A stretch of 31,104 nucleotides of DNA from an uncultured Clostridia bacterium (GTDB lineage Bacteria; Bacillota; Clostridia; TANB77; CAG-508): the NCBI GenBank assembly GCA_934120135.1, contig CAKOTK010000012.1, positions 1 to 31,104 of the forward strand. The letters are read 5' to 3'. Both the position numbers and the translations under genes were made by a program. The notes beneath the pieces were generated by a model that saw nothing but the letters and a program-made list of their open reading frames with translations, did not search any database and had not been told where the DNA came from. Positions 1 to 8,268 of this stretch are shown in pieces (within the stretch, counting starts at the first letter, position 1; each line of letters starts with the position of its first letter).

Positions 1-28
1 GGACTAGAACTTTCTAGTTCTCTTTTTA
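1..28 (+). terminator. Intrinsic terminator of an upstream gene
   Basis: An inverted repeat (GGACTAGA at 1-8 and TCTAGTTC at 13-20, with one G-U pair) is followed by TCTTTTT. It probably ends a gene lying left of the window. Confidence 0.7.
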
Positions 29-48
29 AAAATAAAGGGAGCGATTAT

Positions 49-558
49 ATGGCAGGAAAAAGAACTAAAACTAGAAAAAAAATAAAGCTAAATAAAAAGT
101 TAGTATGTACTATTGGTGTTCTACTATTGATTATAGCTGTTATATTTGCAATTATAATGATATTTAAACCTGTAAATGTAGGAAAAATAAACAAAGAAGG
201 TAAAGCAGAATATATAGAACGAGTTGCAAATGTAACAAAATATCCAGACAAAAAAATTGTAGAATTTAAAAACGACTATGAACTAATAGATAATGGAATA
301 ATAACAACTGAGATCTATGAAAAATTAAAAAATAATGATAATATCTATAATCTAACTATAACAGAATATTTAAGATTAGGAGATATATCATCAAAAGAGA
401 GTTATAATATAAATAAAGCAATACAAACAGGAGTAGTAAAAGAGGATACAATATATGCAGATTATTTTGCGAAAACTTGTGGATTTAAAAACAAAAAGGA
501 ATTACTAAAATACACAAAAGCTGTGTTTGAATTGACTGATAAAGAAAAAGAAGGCTAA
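49..558 (+). CDS. Small membrane-anchored protein, unknown function
   Basis: I do not recognise this 169-residue protein. A very basic N-terminus (Lys/Arg-rich, residues 1-22) is followed by one hydrophobic segment at about residues 23-42, which suggests an N-in, C-out single-pass protein. The remainder (about 127 residues) is charged and should lie outside the membrane; it has no cysteine pair or catalytic motif I can name. The start is set by the GGGAG ribosome site 9 bases upstream. It follows a terminator directly and is followed by a new promoter, so it is probably a single-gene unit. Confidence 0.75.
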   Translation: MAGKRTKTRKKIKLNKKLVCTIGVLLLIIAVIFAIIMIFKPVNVGKINKEGKAEYIERVANVTKYPDKKIVEFKNDYELIDNGIITTEIYEKLKNNDNIYNLTITEYLRLGDISSKESYNINKAIQTGVVKEDTIYADYFAKTCGFKNKKELLKYTKAVFELTDKEKEG

Positions 559-622
559 TAGCTAAAAAATAATTGTATTTTTTAAATGGAGTTTTTAATT
601 TTTATAAGATAGTTGTAAATAA

Positions 623-651
623 TTGAAATTTTTTTGAGAATATGGTATAGT
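623..651 (+). promoter_or_regulatory. Sigma-A type promoter of the M50 peptidase unit
   Basis: TTGAAA (623-628) and TATAGT (646-651) are separated by 17 bases. Transcription would start near 658, leaving a leader of about 190 bases before the ATG at 846. The leader contains a 21-codon TTG-initiated reading frame (738-803) behind a GAGGTGG ribosome-site-like sequence; I see no proven role for it. Nothing else is recognisable in 559-845. Confidence 0.55.
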
Positions 652-845
652 ATGATATGAAGAACAAAAATTAAACAATTTAAATATTTACTGTTTGCTA
701 AAATTTAATGAGATTTAATAAATTTTGTGAGGTGGCATTGAAAAGTTTTTTTAAAATTAAAAAACATACTTGTTTTGAAGTTTTTATTAGACTAGAGGGA
801 TAACCGATGCAACTGCTTTAGACTAATTTAGAAAGGTAATTTTTA

Positions 846-1574
846 ATGAATTTTGATACTAGATATTTATATATAATCTTAGGACTTATTGTTGTAATGA
901 ACTTATTCAGTGGAAATTTTGATATACTAAGTGTACTCCTTACATTACCAGGAGTACTTGTAGCAATAACTTTCCACGAATATGCTCATGCATTAGCAGC
1001 ATATAAACTAGGAGATGATACTCCAAAAATACAAGGAAGACTTAGCTTAAATCCACTAACGCATTTAGATCCAATAGCAGTAGTATTATTAGTGTTTACT
1101 CATATAGGATGGGGAAAACCAGTAGAAATAAATCCTAATAATTTTGACAGGAAAATATCTGCTAGGGCAGGAGAAGCAATAGTTGCAGCAGCAGGACCAA
1201 TAATGAATATCTTACTAGCATTTGTAATTGCAATTATATTTTATGCATTACAAGTATTTGCTACAGGTTTTGCAATCGGAACACAAACAGGTATGATTAT
1301 AATGACAATGCTACAATATGCCGTAATTGTAAATGTGGGATTAGGAGTATTTAATCTAATACCATTGCCACCACTTGATGGATCAAAAGTATTAATGGGA
1401 TTTTTACCATATAATGCAAAAAGATGGTTTGAGGATCATGAAAAAGTATTTTATATAATATTCCTTGTAATTTGGATTACACCAATAGCAAGCCTAATTA
1501 TTTCTCCAGCAATTGATGCAATAACATCTGGTATAGATAGTTTAGTTAGTGGACTCTTTAGTCTATTTATGTAA
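846..1574 (+). CDS. Site-2 protease family (M50) membrane metallopeptidase
   Basis: This is an intramembrane zinc metallopeptidase of the M50 / site-2 protease family, the short form without a PDZ domain. The zinc motif HEYAH is at residues 44-48 in a hydrophobic segment, and the second conserved motif NLIPLPPLDG at 170-179 supplies the third metal ligand (Asp178). Several further hydrophobic segments (about 75-85, 110-140, 145-175, 200-225) fit a polytopic membrane protein. The 242-residue length is normal for this subgroup, whose substrates are mostly unknown. The start has an AGAAAGG ribosome site. The next gene, tsaD, begins 13 bases after the stop, so the two are likely co-transcribed. 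Confidence 0.9.
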   Translation: MNFDTRYLYIILGLIVVMNLFSGNFDILSVLLTLPGVLVAITFHEYAHALAAYKLGDDTPKIQGRLSLNPLTHLDPIAVVLLVFTHIGWGKPVEINPNNFDRKISARAGEAIVAAAGPIMNILLAFVIAIIFYALQVFATGFAIGTQTGMIIMTMLQYAVIVNVGLGVFNLIPLPPLDGSKVLMGFLPYNAKRWFEDHEKVFYIIFLVIWITPIASLIISPAIDAITSGIDSLVSGLFSLFM

Positions 1575-1587
1575 AAGGAAATTTAAA

Positions 1588-2577
1588 ATGAAAGATATAA
1601 TAACTTTAGGAATTGAATCAAGTTGTGATGAAACTTCTGCTTCTATTGTAAAAAATGGAAGGGAAGTTCTTTCTAATGTAATAAACTCACAAATAAAAAT
1701 ACATGAACAATTTGGTGGGGTAGTGCCAGAAATAGCCTCTAGAAATCATATAGAGGCTATTTCAAATGTAGTAAAAGAAGCTATAAACCAAGCTGACATT
1801 ACTATGGATGACATAGATATAATTGCTTGTACCTATGGACCTGGCTTAGTAGGAGCTTTATTAGTAGGTGTATCATATGCAAAAGCACTAAGCTATGCAC
1901 TAAATAAGCCACTAGTAGGAACAAACCATATACATGGTCATATAGCAGCAAACTATATTACACACCCAGAACTTGAACCACCATTATTATGTTTGGTAAT
2001 TTCGGGTGGACATACACACTTAGTACATATAAAAAGTTATTCAGAATTTGAAGTACTAGGAAGAACTAGAGATGATGCAGTAGGAGAGGCTTTCGATAAA
2101 GTCGCAAGAGTAATAGGTTTAGGTTATCCAGGTGGACCAAAAGTGGACAAACTTGCAAAAGAAGGAAATCCAAACATAGAACTTCCAAAAACACATATAG
2201 AAAATTTGGACTTTAGTTTTAGTGGTATAAAAACTGCAGTTATAAATCTACACCACAAAAATCCAGATATAAACAAAGCTGATTTGTGTAATAGCTTTGA
2301 AAAAACTATTACAGAGGTGTTAATAGACCATACAATAAGAGCGGCAAAAGAGTTAAATATAAATAAAATAGCACTAGCAGGAGGAGTATCTGCAAATTCA
2401 TATATAAGAAGTGAATTCTTAAAACTAAAGGATAAAGGATATGATATATATTATCCAGAACCAATATTATGTACAGATAATGCAGCAATGATAGCATCAG
2501 CAGGGTATTACACATATATGACAGGAAATACATCAGACTTAAGCTTAAATGCAGTACCAAACTTAGGCATAAATTAA
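1588..2577 (+). CDS. tsaD: tRNA N6-adenosine threonylcarbamoyltransferase TsaD
   Basis: TsaD, with TsaB and TsaE, transfers the threonylcarbamoyl group to A37 of tRNAs that read ANN codons. The ASKHA-fold start GIESSCDETSASI (residues 8-20), the metal-binding histidines in HIHGH (114-118), the SGGHTHL loop and the GGVSAN motif near the C-terminus are all present. The length of 329 residues is typical. I start at ATG 1588, which has a close AAAGGAAA ribosome site; an in-frame ATG at 1549 would overlap the M50 gene and lacks one. The metallophosphoesterase gene begins 15 bases downstream, which suggests one operon. Confidence 0.96.
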   Translation: MKDIITLGIESSCDETSASIVKNGREVLSNVINSQIKIHEQFGGVVPEIASRNHIEAISNVVKEAINQADITMDDIDIIACTYGPGLVGALLVGVSYAKALSYALNKPLVGTNHIHGHIAANYITHPELEPPLLCLVISGGHTHLVHIKSYSEFEVLGRTRDDAVGEAFDKVARVIGLGYPGGPKVDKLAKEGNPNIELPKTHIENLDFSFSGIKTAVINLHHKNPDINKADLCNSFEKTITEVLIDHTIRAAKELNINKIALAGGVSANSYIRSEFLKLKDKGYDIYYPEPILCTDNAAMIASAGYYTYMTGNTSDLSLNAVPNLGIN

Positions 2578-2592
2578 AGAAAGGAAAATCAA

Positions 2593-3288
2593 ATGGCAAT
2601 ATACGTAATTGCTGATTTGCACCTTTCATTTTCACAAGATAAGCCTATGAGCATATTTGGAGAAAACTGGGAGGGACACAGCGAAAAGATTAAAAATAAT
2701 TGGATATCTAAAGTTAAACCAGAGGATACAGTTGTATTGCCGGGCGATTTTTCATGGGCTATGTATTTACAAGATACCTACAAAGACTTTGAATACCTGA
2801 ATTCATTACCAGGAAAAAAATTGTTATTAAAAGGAAACCATGACTATTGGTGGACAACAGTAACAAATATGAGAAATTTCTTGGAAGAAAATAAATTTAA
2901 AAATATTGACTTTATATATAACAATAGTTACTTAGTAGAGAATAAAATATTAACAGGAACTAGAGGTTGGAATTTACTAGACACAGAAAATAGTAGCAAA
3001 ATGATAAAAAGAGAAAGTATTCGCTTACAGTTAGCTATTGAAGATGGGATAAAAAAATATGGAGATGATAAGGAAATAATAGTATTTATGCATTACCCAC
3101 CAATATCAAATACAAATAAAAAATCGGAGTTTTTAAAAATACTAAAACAATACGATATAAAAAGATGCTATTATGGCCATTTGCATGGAAAATCACATCA
3201 AGATGCAGTAGAAGGAATTGTTGACGGAATAGAATTTAAACTAATAAGTGCAGATTATTTAAACTTTGATGTAATTAAAGTTACATAA
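2593..3288 (+). CDS. Calcineurin-like metallophosphoesterase
   Basis: A 231-residue metallophosphoesterase with all of the family's dimetal-site motifs: DLH (residues 8-10), GDFSW (51-55), GNHDYWW (81-87), a histidine in MHYPP (near 167) and GHLHG (195-199). It belongs to the group often annotated as a serine/threonine phosphatase-like hydrolase; the substrate cannot be told from sequence. No signal peptide is seen, so it is cytosolic. It follows tsaD by 15 bases with an AAAGGAAA ribosome site and probably ends the tsaD transcript, because a new promoter precedes tig. Confidence 0.88.
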   Translation: MAIYVIADLHLSFSQDKPMSIFGENWEGHSEKIKNNWISKVKPEDTVVLPGDFSWAMYLQDTYKDFEYLNSLPGKKLLLKGNHDYWWTTVTNMRNFLEENKFKNIDFIYNNSYLVENKILTGTRGWNLLDTENSSKMIKRESIRLQLAIEDGIKKYGDDKEIIVFMHYPPISNTNKKSEFLKILKQYDIKRCYYGHLHGKSHQDAVEGIVDGIEFKLISADYLNFDVIKVT

Positions 3289-3292
3289 ACAC

Positions 3293-3320
3293 TTGAAATA
3301 CTTGAAAAATGTGGTATAAT
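3293..3320 (+). promoter_or_regulatory. Promoter for tig-clpP-clpX
   Basis: TTGAAA (3293-3298) and a consensus TATAAT (3315-3320), spaced 16 bases apart, lie 38 bases upstream of the tig start. I see no CtsR-type heptad repeats or CIRCE inverted repeat around it, so heat-shock control is not evident. Confidence 0.6.
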
Positions 3321-3358
3321 ATAAAAGCTAAATTATTTTTTGAAAGGAAGATTATAAA

Positions 3359-4645
3359 ATGAGTGTAAAAGTAGAAAACACAGAGAACAAAAATGAAGTA
3401 AAATTAAGTTTCGTAATAGAAGCAGAAAAATTTGATGAAGCAATGAAAAAAGTATATGCAAAAACAGCTAAATACTTTACAATTCCAGGCTTTAGAAAAG
3501 GTAAAGCACCAATGCAAATGGTAGAAAAACAATATGGAACAGAAATATTCCATGAAGACACATTTAACGAATTAGTACCAGACATTTTTGATGCAGCAAT
3601 TAAAGAAAACAATATTCAAGCTGTAAGCCAACCAGATATTGACATTACTCAAATTGGTAAAGGAAAAGATCTTATATTCACAGCAGTAGTACAAGTAAAA
3701 CCAGAAATTAAATTAGGAAAATATAAAGGTATAGAATTAGAAAAAATTGAGTATAATGTATCTGATCATGACATAGAACATGAACTAGGACATATGGCTG
3801 AACATAATGCAAGATTAGTAAGTGTTGAAGATAGACCAGTAGAAAAAGGAGATATAACAGTTATCGACTTTGAAGGTTCTATTGATGGTGTTCCATTTGA
3901 AGGTGGAAAAGCAGAAAAACATGAACTAGAAATCGGAAGCAACACATTTATTCCAGGTTTTGAAGATCAAATAATTGGAATGAAATTAGATGAAGAAAAA
4001 GATATTACAGTTACTTTCCCAGAAGACTATTTCTCTAAAGAATTAGCAGGAAAACCAGCTGTATTCAAAGTAAAACTTCATGAAATAAAGAAAAAAGAAC
4101 TTCCAAAAATGGATGACGAATTTGCAAAAGACGTTAGCGAATTTGATACATTAGAAGAATTAAAAAATAGCATTAAAGAAAAAATGCAAAAAACAAATGA
4201 GCAAAAAGCAGAATATGAAACAGAAGAAGCTGCTATAAATGCAGTTTGCGACAATGTTGAAGTGGAAATTCCATCAGGAATGATTGACAGCGAAGTAGAA
4301 AACATGATGAAAGACGTTGAACAAAGATTACAATATCAAGGTTTGACATTACAACAATACTTTATGCTATCTGGAAAAACAGAAGCACAAGTAAAAGATG
4401 AAATGAAAGAACAAGCTGAAAAAGCTGTTAAATCAAGATTAGTAATAGAAGCTATTATCAAAGAAGAAGACATTAAGCCAGAAGAAAAAGAAGTTGAAGA
4501 AAAACTTAAAGAAATGGCTAAAAACTATGGTAAAACTGAAGAAGAAATGCTTAAAAATGAATATGTAAAAGAATATATCGAAAACAATATGAAATTTGAA
4601 AAAGCTATTAAGTTCATAGTTGATAATGCAAAATTCAAAAAATAA
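3359..4645 (+). CDS. tig: Trigger factor, ribosome-bound chaperone
   Basis: Trigger factor binds ribosomal protein L23 at the peptide exit tunnel and folds nascent chains. The 428 residues show the three expected parts. The N-terminal ribosome-binding domain carries the signature GFRKGKAP (about residues 44-51). The FKBP-type prolyl isomerase domain is about 150-245, with ITVIDFEGSIDG and IPGFEDQIIGM. The C-terminal chaperone arms are long, charged and helical, rich in Glu and Lys. The ribosome site is AAAGGAAG. The gene leads a tig-clpP-clpX cluster, a common Firmicute order that groups folding with ATP-dependent proteolysis. Confidence 0.97.
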   Translation: MSVKVENTENKNEVKLSFVIEAEKFDEAMKKVYAKTAKYFTIPGFRKGKAPMQMVEKQYGTEIFHEDTFNELVPDIFDAAIKENNIQAVSQPDIDITQIGKGKDLIFTAVVQVKPEIKLGKYKGIELEKIEYNVSDHDIEHELGHMAEHNARLVSVEDRPVEKGDITVIDFEGSIDGVPFEGGKAEKHELEIGSNTFIPGFEDQIIGMKLDEEKDITVTFPEDYFSKELAGKPAVFKVKLHEIKKKELPKMDDEFAKDVSEFDTLEELKNSIKEKMQKTNEQKAEYETEEAAINAVCDNVEVEIPSGMIDSEVENMMKDVEQRLQYQGLTLQQYFMLSGKTEAQVKDEMKEQAEKAVKSRLVIEAIIKEEDIKPEEKEVEEKLKEMAKNYGKTEEEMLKNEYVKEYIENNMKFEKAIKFIVDNAKFKK

Positions 4646-4660
4646 TTATTATCTAGTTTT

Positions 4661-4687
4661 GGCAAAATGCATTTAATGTATTTTGCC
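4661..4687 (+). other. Hairpin between tig and clpP
   Basis: GGCAAAATGCAT and ATGTATTTTGCC form a 12-base-pair stem (one G-U pair) with a 3-base loop. No T-run follows, so it is not a classical terminator. It could attenuate, stabilise or process the tig-clpP transcript. Confidence 0.5.
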
Positions 4688-4723
4688 TTACTATGAAATC
4701 CAAAGAGAAAGGTTGGTACAAAT

Positions 4724-5329
4724 ATGAAAGAACAAAACAGTTTGGTTCCTTATGTTATTGAACAAACAGCAAAAGGAGAAAGATCATATGATATTTTCTC
4801 AAGACTATTAAAAGATAGAATTATATTTTTAGGAGAAGATGTTAACCAAACCTCAGCAAGTTTAGTAATTGCACAATTATTATTCTTAGAGTCAGAAGAC
4901 CCAGATAAAGAAATTCATTTATATATCAATAGCCCAGGCGGATCTATTACAGATGGAATGGGAATTGTAGATACAATGAATTATATAAAATGTCCAGTTT
5001 CAACTATATGTATTGGAATGGCTGCAAGTATGGGAGCTGTACTTTTAGCAGCAGGTGAAAAAGGCAAAAGATTTGCAACACCAAATGCAGAAATTTTAAT
5101 TCATCAACCACTAATTGGTGGTGGCGGTCTATCTGGCCAAACAACAGAAATTAAAATCCATGCAGACCATATGGTTAAAACAAGAGAAAAATTAAATAAA
5201 TTCTTAAGTGAAAGAACTGGTCAACCATTAGAAGTAATTAACAAAGATACTGAAAGAGATAACTATATGACAGCAGAAGAAGCGTTAAAATATGGACTTA
5301 TTGATGGTATTATGGAAAAAAGAGTTTAA
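4724..5329 (+). CDS. clpP: ATP-dependent Clp protease proteolytic subunit
   Basis: ClpP forms the tetradecameric serine peptidase chamber that degrades substrates unfolded by ClpX. The catalytic triad is visible: Ser102 in GMAASMGA, His127 in LIHQPL and Asp175 in NKDTERD. The length of 201 residues is standard, and the short N-terminal segment before SLVPYVIEQTAKGER fits the usual propeptide. clpX lies 31 bases downstream on the same strand, so protease and unfoldase are probably made from one transcript. Confidence 0.98.
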   Translation: MKEQNSLVPYVIEQTAKGERSYDIFSRLLKDRIIFLGEDVNQTSASLVIAQLLFLESEDPDKEIHLYINSPGGSITDGMGIVDTMNYIKCPVSTICIGMAASMGAVLLAAGEKGKRFATPNAEILIHQPLIGGGGLSGQTTEIKIHADHMVKTREKLNKFLSERTGQPLEVINKDTERDNYMTAEEALKYGLIDGIMEKRV

Positions 5330-5360
5330 TTATATAAAATGGAAAGGAAATTAGCTAAAA

Positions 5361-6671
5361 ATGGCAAATAAAACTAAAGGTGTAAAATGCTCTTTTTGTG
5401 GTAAATCACAAGAAGCAGTAGGCAGAATTATTGCAGGACCTGGAGTATATATTTGTGATGAATGTATAAAGGTATGTAATAATATTTTAGAAGAAGAAAT
5501 ATATGAAGATGCCGAAATTACGTATACAACCAAAGTGGGAGACGAATTACCTAAACCAACTGAAATAAAAGAGGTTTTAGATTCATATGTAATTGGCCAA
5601 GATGAAGCTAAAAAGACACTATCTGTTGCAGTATACAACCATTACAAAAGAATAAATCATCAAGACGAACCAGATGATGTAGAATTACAAAAAAGTAATG
5701 TTTTATTACTAGGACCAACAGGCTGTGGTAAAACTTTATTAGCACAAACATTAGCAAAAATCTTGCAAGTACCTTTTGCAATTGCTGATGCAACAACATT
5801 AACAGAAGCAGGATATGTTGGAGAAGATGTAGAAAACATTTTATTAAAACTTATTCAAGCAGCTGACTATGACATTGAAAGAGCAGAAAAAGGTATTATA
5901 TATATTGACGAAATAGACAAAATTTCAAGAAAATCAGAAAATCCATCAATTACAAGAGATGTTAGTGGAGAAGGAGTACAACAAGCCTTACTAAAAATTG
6001 TAGAAGGAACTGTTGCATCTGTACCACCACAAGGTGGCAGAAAACATCCTCATCAAGAATTCATACAAATAGATACATCAAATATACTATTTATTTGTGG
6101 TGGAGCATTTGAAGGACTTGAGAAAATAGTAAAAGATAGAATTGGTCAAAAATCAATAGGCTTTGGAGCAAAAATAGAAAGCAACAAAGACATAGACAAA
6201 TACAAAGTATTTGAACAATTACTACCACAAGACTTATTAAAATTTGGTTTAATACCAGAATTTGTAGGTAGATTACCAATCATAGCAACATTGCAAGAAT
6301 TAGACAGAGAAGCTTTAATTGATATTGTAACAAAACCTAAAAATGCATTAGTAAAACAATATCAAAAACTATTCAAGCTAGACAATGTTGAACTTGAATT
6401 TGAAAAAGAAGCTCTAGAGTCAATAGTAGACAAAGCAATAGAAAGAAAAACAGGGGCTAGAGGTTTACGTTCTATTATAGAAGAAATTATGAGAGACATA
6501 ATGTTCGAAATTCCTTCTAATCCTAAGATAGAAAAATGTATAATAACTAAAGCAACTGTAGAAAATGGAGAACCTCCAAAGATTATTATAAACAATAATA
6601 GAGAGGTACCAGAAGCAAAAACTGTAAAAGCAAAAAGACAGGCAACAACTAAAAAAACAGAAACAGCATAA
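5361..6671 (+). CDS. clpX: ATP-dependent Clp protease ATPase subunit ClpX
   Basis: ClpX is the AAA+ unfoldase that feeds tagged substrates into ClpP. The N-terminal zinc-binding domain has its four cysteines (C10, C13, C32, C35). Walker A GPTGCGKT is at 118-125 and Walker B YIDEID at 181-186, followed by the sensor and C-terminal small domain. An IGF-type ClpP-docking loop is present (KSIGFGAK). The length of 436 residues is typical; the last 20 or so are a Lys/Thr-rich tail. A strong terminator follows. Confidence 0.97.
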   Translation: MANKTKGVKCSFCGKSQEAVGRIIAGPGVYICDECIKVCNNILEEEIYEDAEITYTTKVGDELPKPTEIKEVLDSYVIGQDEAKKTLSVAVYNHYKRINHQDEPDDVELQKSNVLLLGPTGCGKTLLAQTLAKILQVPFAIADATTLTEAGYVGEDVENILLKLIQAADYDIERAEKGIIYIDEIDKISRKSENPSITRDVSGEGVQQALLKIVEGTVASVPPQGGRKHPHQEFIQIDTSNILFICGGAFEGLEKIVKDRIGQKSIGFGAKIESNKDIDKYKVFEQLLPQDLLKFGLIPEFVGRLPIIATLQELDREALIDIVTKPKNALVKQYQKLFKLDNVELEFEKEALESIVDKAIERKTGARGLRSIIEEIMRDIMFEIPSNPKIEKCIITKATVENGEPPKIIINNNREVPEAKTVKAKRQATTKKTETA

Positions 6672-6692
6672 AGAAATATAAAATTAAAAAAC

Positions 6693-6727
6693 AAAAAAAT
6701 GTCAAATATTTGTTTGACATTTTTTTG
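6693..6727 (+). terminator. Terminator after clpX
   Basis: A stem of A-tract plus TGTCAAA pairs with TTTGACA plus a T-tract around a 6-base loop, ending in at least seven T. The 3' arm also contains the TTGACA box of the lexA promoter, so the terminator and the next promoter overlap. Confidence 0.8.
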
Positions 6728-6742
6728 TTTGTGTGTTATTAT
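6714..6742 (+). promoter_or_regulatory. Promoter of the lexA unit
   Basis: TTGACA (6714-6719) and TATTAT (6737-6742) are spaced 17 bases apart. Transcription would start near 6749 and give a leader of about 160 bases. I find no good GAAC-N4-GTTC LexA box at the promoter. An imperfect dyad TGGTTA-TAT-TAACCA (6867-6881) sits just before the gene and might be an operator. Confidence 0.55.
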
Positions 6743-6775
6743 ATAAAAGGATATAAGAAAAGTGGCTTCGCTATA

Positions 6776-6859
6776 TGTGCATTTTGCTTCGCAAATATGC
6801 ACAGCCCAAGGAAACTTAACCTTGTTGTATAGCAAAAATCTTCGATTTTTCCTATACAA
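6776..6859 (+). other. Three-hairpin leader upstream of lexA
   Basis: Three successive hairpins fill most of the lexA leader. The first is TGTGCA/TGCACA capped by TTTGC-TTC-GCAAA (6776-6803). The second is CAAGG/CCTTG (about 6807-6824). The third is TTGTATAG/CTATACAA (6825-6832, 6852-6859) with an inner AAAAATC-TTC-GATTTTT, a 15-pair stem broken by one C-C mismatch. Two of the three close on a TTC loop. The block could be a structured regulatory leader or a small palindromic repeat element. Confidence 0.5.
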
Positions 6860-6908
6860 TGAAAAATGGTTATATTAACCAATTAAATAAATAAGGAGTG
6901 ATGTTATT

Positions 6909-7568
6909 TTGGCTAGAAAAAAAGATCCAATGGCAATAAATAAAAGAGAAAAAGCAATATTAAAATTTATTCAAAAACAAGTTGAAGAAAACGGATATGC
7001 ACCATCTGTAAGAGAGATAGGAAAAGCAGTAGGACTAAAATCAACAGCAACAGTACATGGATACTTAGCAAAATTATCTGAAAAAGGTTATATTAAAAAA
7101 GAAGACCAAAAAGGTAGAACTTTACGTCTATTAAAAGGTGGAGACGGAGAACCAGTTAAAAAACATGAAGACAAAAACTATTATACAGGTAGAGAAATGG
7201 TTGAAGTACCTGTTATTGGTAAAATAACAGCAGGAGAACCAATTTTAGCTGTAGAAAATATTACAGATACATTTCCTATCCCAATTGATTTTGTTGGAAA
7301 TAGTGAAAGCTTTATGCTTACAGTTCGTGGCGAAAGTATGATTGAAGCAGGAATTTTAAATGGAGATTATATTTTAGTTAAAAAACAAAACACAGCAATA
7401 AATGGAGAAATAGTTGTAGCACTAATTGGAGATGAAGCAACAGTAAAAACATTTTATAAAGAAAAAGACCATATTAGATTACAACCACAAAATAGTACAA
7501 TGGACCCAATAATTGTACCAACATGTGAAATTTTAGGAAAAGTAGCAGGGGTATTTAGAAAACTATAA
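6909..7568 (+). CDS. lexA: SOS response repressor LexA
   Basis: LexA represses DNA-damage genes and cleaves itself when stimulated by RecA filaments. The winged-helix DNA-binding domain (residues 1-70) contains PSVREIGKAVGLKSTATVHG, the recognition-helix pattern of Bacillus/Clostridium LexA. The peptidase part has the Ala108-Gly109 cleavage site, nucleophile Ser143 (in GESMIEAG) and general base Lys180. The 219-residue length fits. The start is TTG at 6909, chosen because AAGGAGTGA lies 7 bases upstream; ATG 6930 is a weaker alternative. The next gene starts 22 bases after the stop. Confidence 0.95.
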   Translation: MARKKDPMAINKREKAILKFIQKQVEENGYAPSVREIGKAVGLKSTATVHGYLAKLSEKGYIKKEDQKGRTLRLLKGGDGEPVKKHEDKNYYTGREMVEVPVIGKITAGEPILAVENITDTFPIPIDFVGNSESFMLTVRGESMIEAGILNGDYILVKKQNTAINGEIVVALIGDEATVKTFYKEKDHIRLQPQNSTMDPIIVPTCEILGKVAGVFRKL

Positions 7569-7589
7569 AATAAAGAAAGAGGAGTATAT

Positions 7590-8111
7590 ATGAGCGATTA
7601 TTTATCAATATGGATATTTAATAGTAGACCTAGAATAAAAGTATTTTTATGTTACTTACTATTATTCATAACAGTTTTCGTATTTTCAGATATAATGATA
7701 TACCTATACACTAAGTCATTATATCAACCAATGGAAAAATATGAAGTAAATATAGAAGCACCACAAGTAACAATAAGCGTAGCAGAAGCATCAAACGTAA
7801 ATGGAAATGTAAAAGGTACTATTAAAAACACTACACAAGAAAAAATTGCAGATAAATACATAAGATTTGACTTTTATACACCAAGAGAAGTTAATGTAGG
7901 AACTAAATACTTAAAAATAGATAGTTTAGAAATAAATGAAGAAAAACAATTTGAATTAGGTTTCAAATATGATAATGTAAGTAATGTAAAAGTTTCGATG
8001 GCAGGAGAAGATGATTTACTAAAAGCAACACCAGAAGAGCTAGAACTTACTCCAGCATTTGGACCAGCAGGAATATTACAATTATTACTTTTAGGACGTT
8101 TATTTGTATAA
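7590..8111 (+). CDS. Membrane-anchored extracellular protein, unknown
   Basis: A 173-residue protein of unknown function. One hydrophobic segment (about residues 17-42) is preceded by basic residues, so the rest should face outside. The soluble part (about 55-145) is beta-rich, with alternating charged and hydrophobic stretches such as VNGNVKGTIKNTT, resembling small FxLYD- or Ig-like domains of secreted Firmicute proteins; that likeness is only an impression. A second hydrophobic stretch closes the protein (AGILQLLLLGRLFV). It has an AGAGGAG ribosome site, follows lexA by 22 bases and is ended by a terminator, so it may be part of the lexA transcript. Confidence 0.75.
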   Translation: MSDYLSIWIFNSRPRIKVFLCYLLLFITVFVFSDIMIYLYTKSLYQPMEKYEVNIEAPQVTISVAEASNVNGNVKGTIKNTTQEKIADKYIRFDFYTPREVNVGTKYLKIDSLEINEEKQFELGFKYDNVSNVKVSMAGEDDLLKATPEELELTPAFGPAGILQLLLLGRLFV

Positions 8112-8127
8112 ACTAAGTAAAATATGG

Positions 8128-8164
8128 AAAAAATAGAGTATGTAAAAACATATTCTATTTTTTT
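8128..8164 (+). terminator. Terminator of the lexA unit
   Basis: AAATAGAGTATGT and ACATATTCTATTT pair around an AAAA loop, followed by a run of seven or more T. Confidence 0.85.
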
Positions 8165-8185
8165 ACTAAAATATTGAAAAATAGA

Positions 8186-8214
8186 TTGCTATTTTGATTA
8201 CTTTGTAATATAAT
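8186..8214 (+). promoter_or_regulatory. Promoter of the MreB homologue
   Basis: TTGCTA (8186-8191), a 17-base spacer and a perfect TATAAT (8209-8214). The direct repeat GTAAC-GAAAAC-GTAAC lies just downstream, near the expected transcription start. Confidence 0.65.
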
Positions 8215-8268
8215 TGTAACGAAAACGTAACAAAAATGAAATATACTTTGTCGAAAGGAAAGATTCAA

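Noticed and set aside
801..845. Translation around the M50 leader (RLEG, stop, PMQLL, stop, TNLER) faintly recalls the ScpA N-terminus.
   Set aside because: Only about 15 residues with two stops inside and no further similarity; too short to call a pseudogene.
6861..6882. Dyad TGGTTA-TAT-TAACCA as a LexA box.
   Set aside because: It does not fit the GAAC-N4-GTTC pattern expected for this LexA type; kept only as a possible operator of unknown kind.
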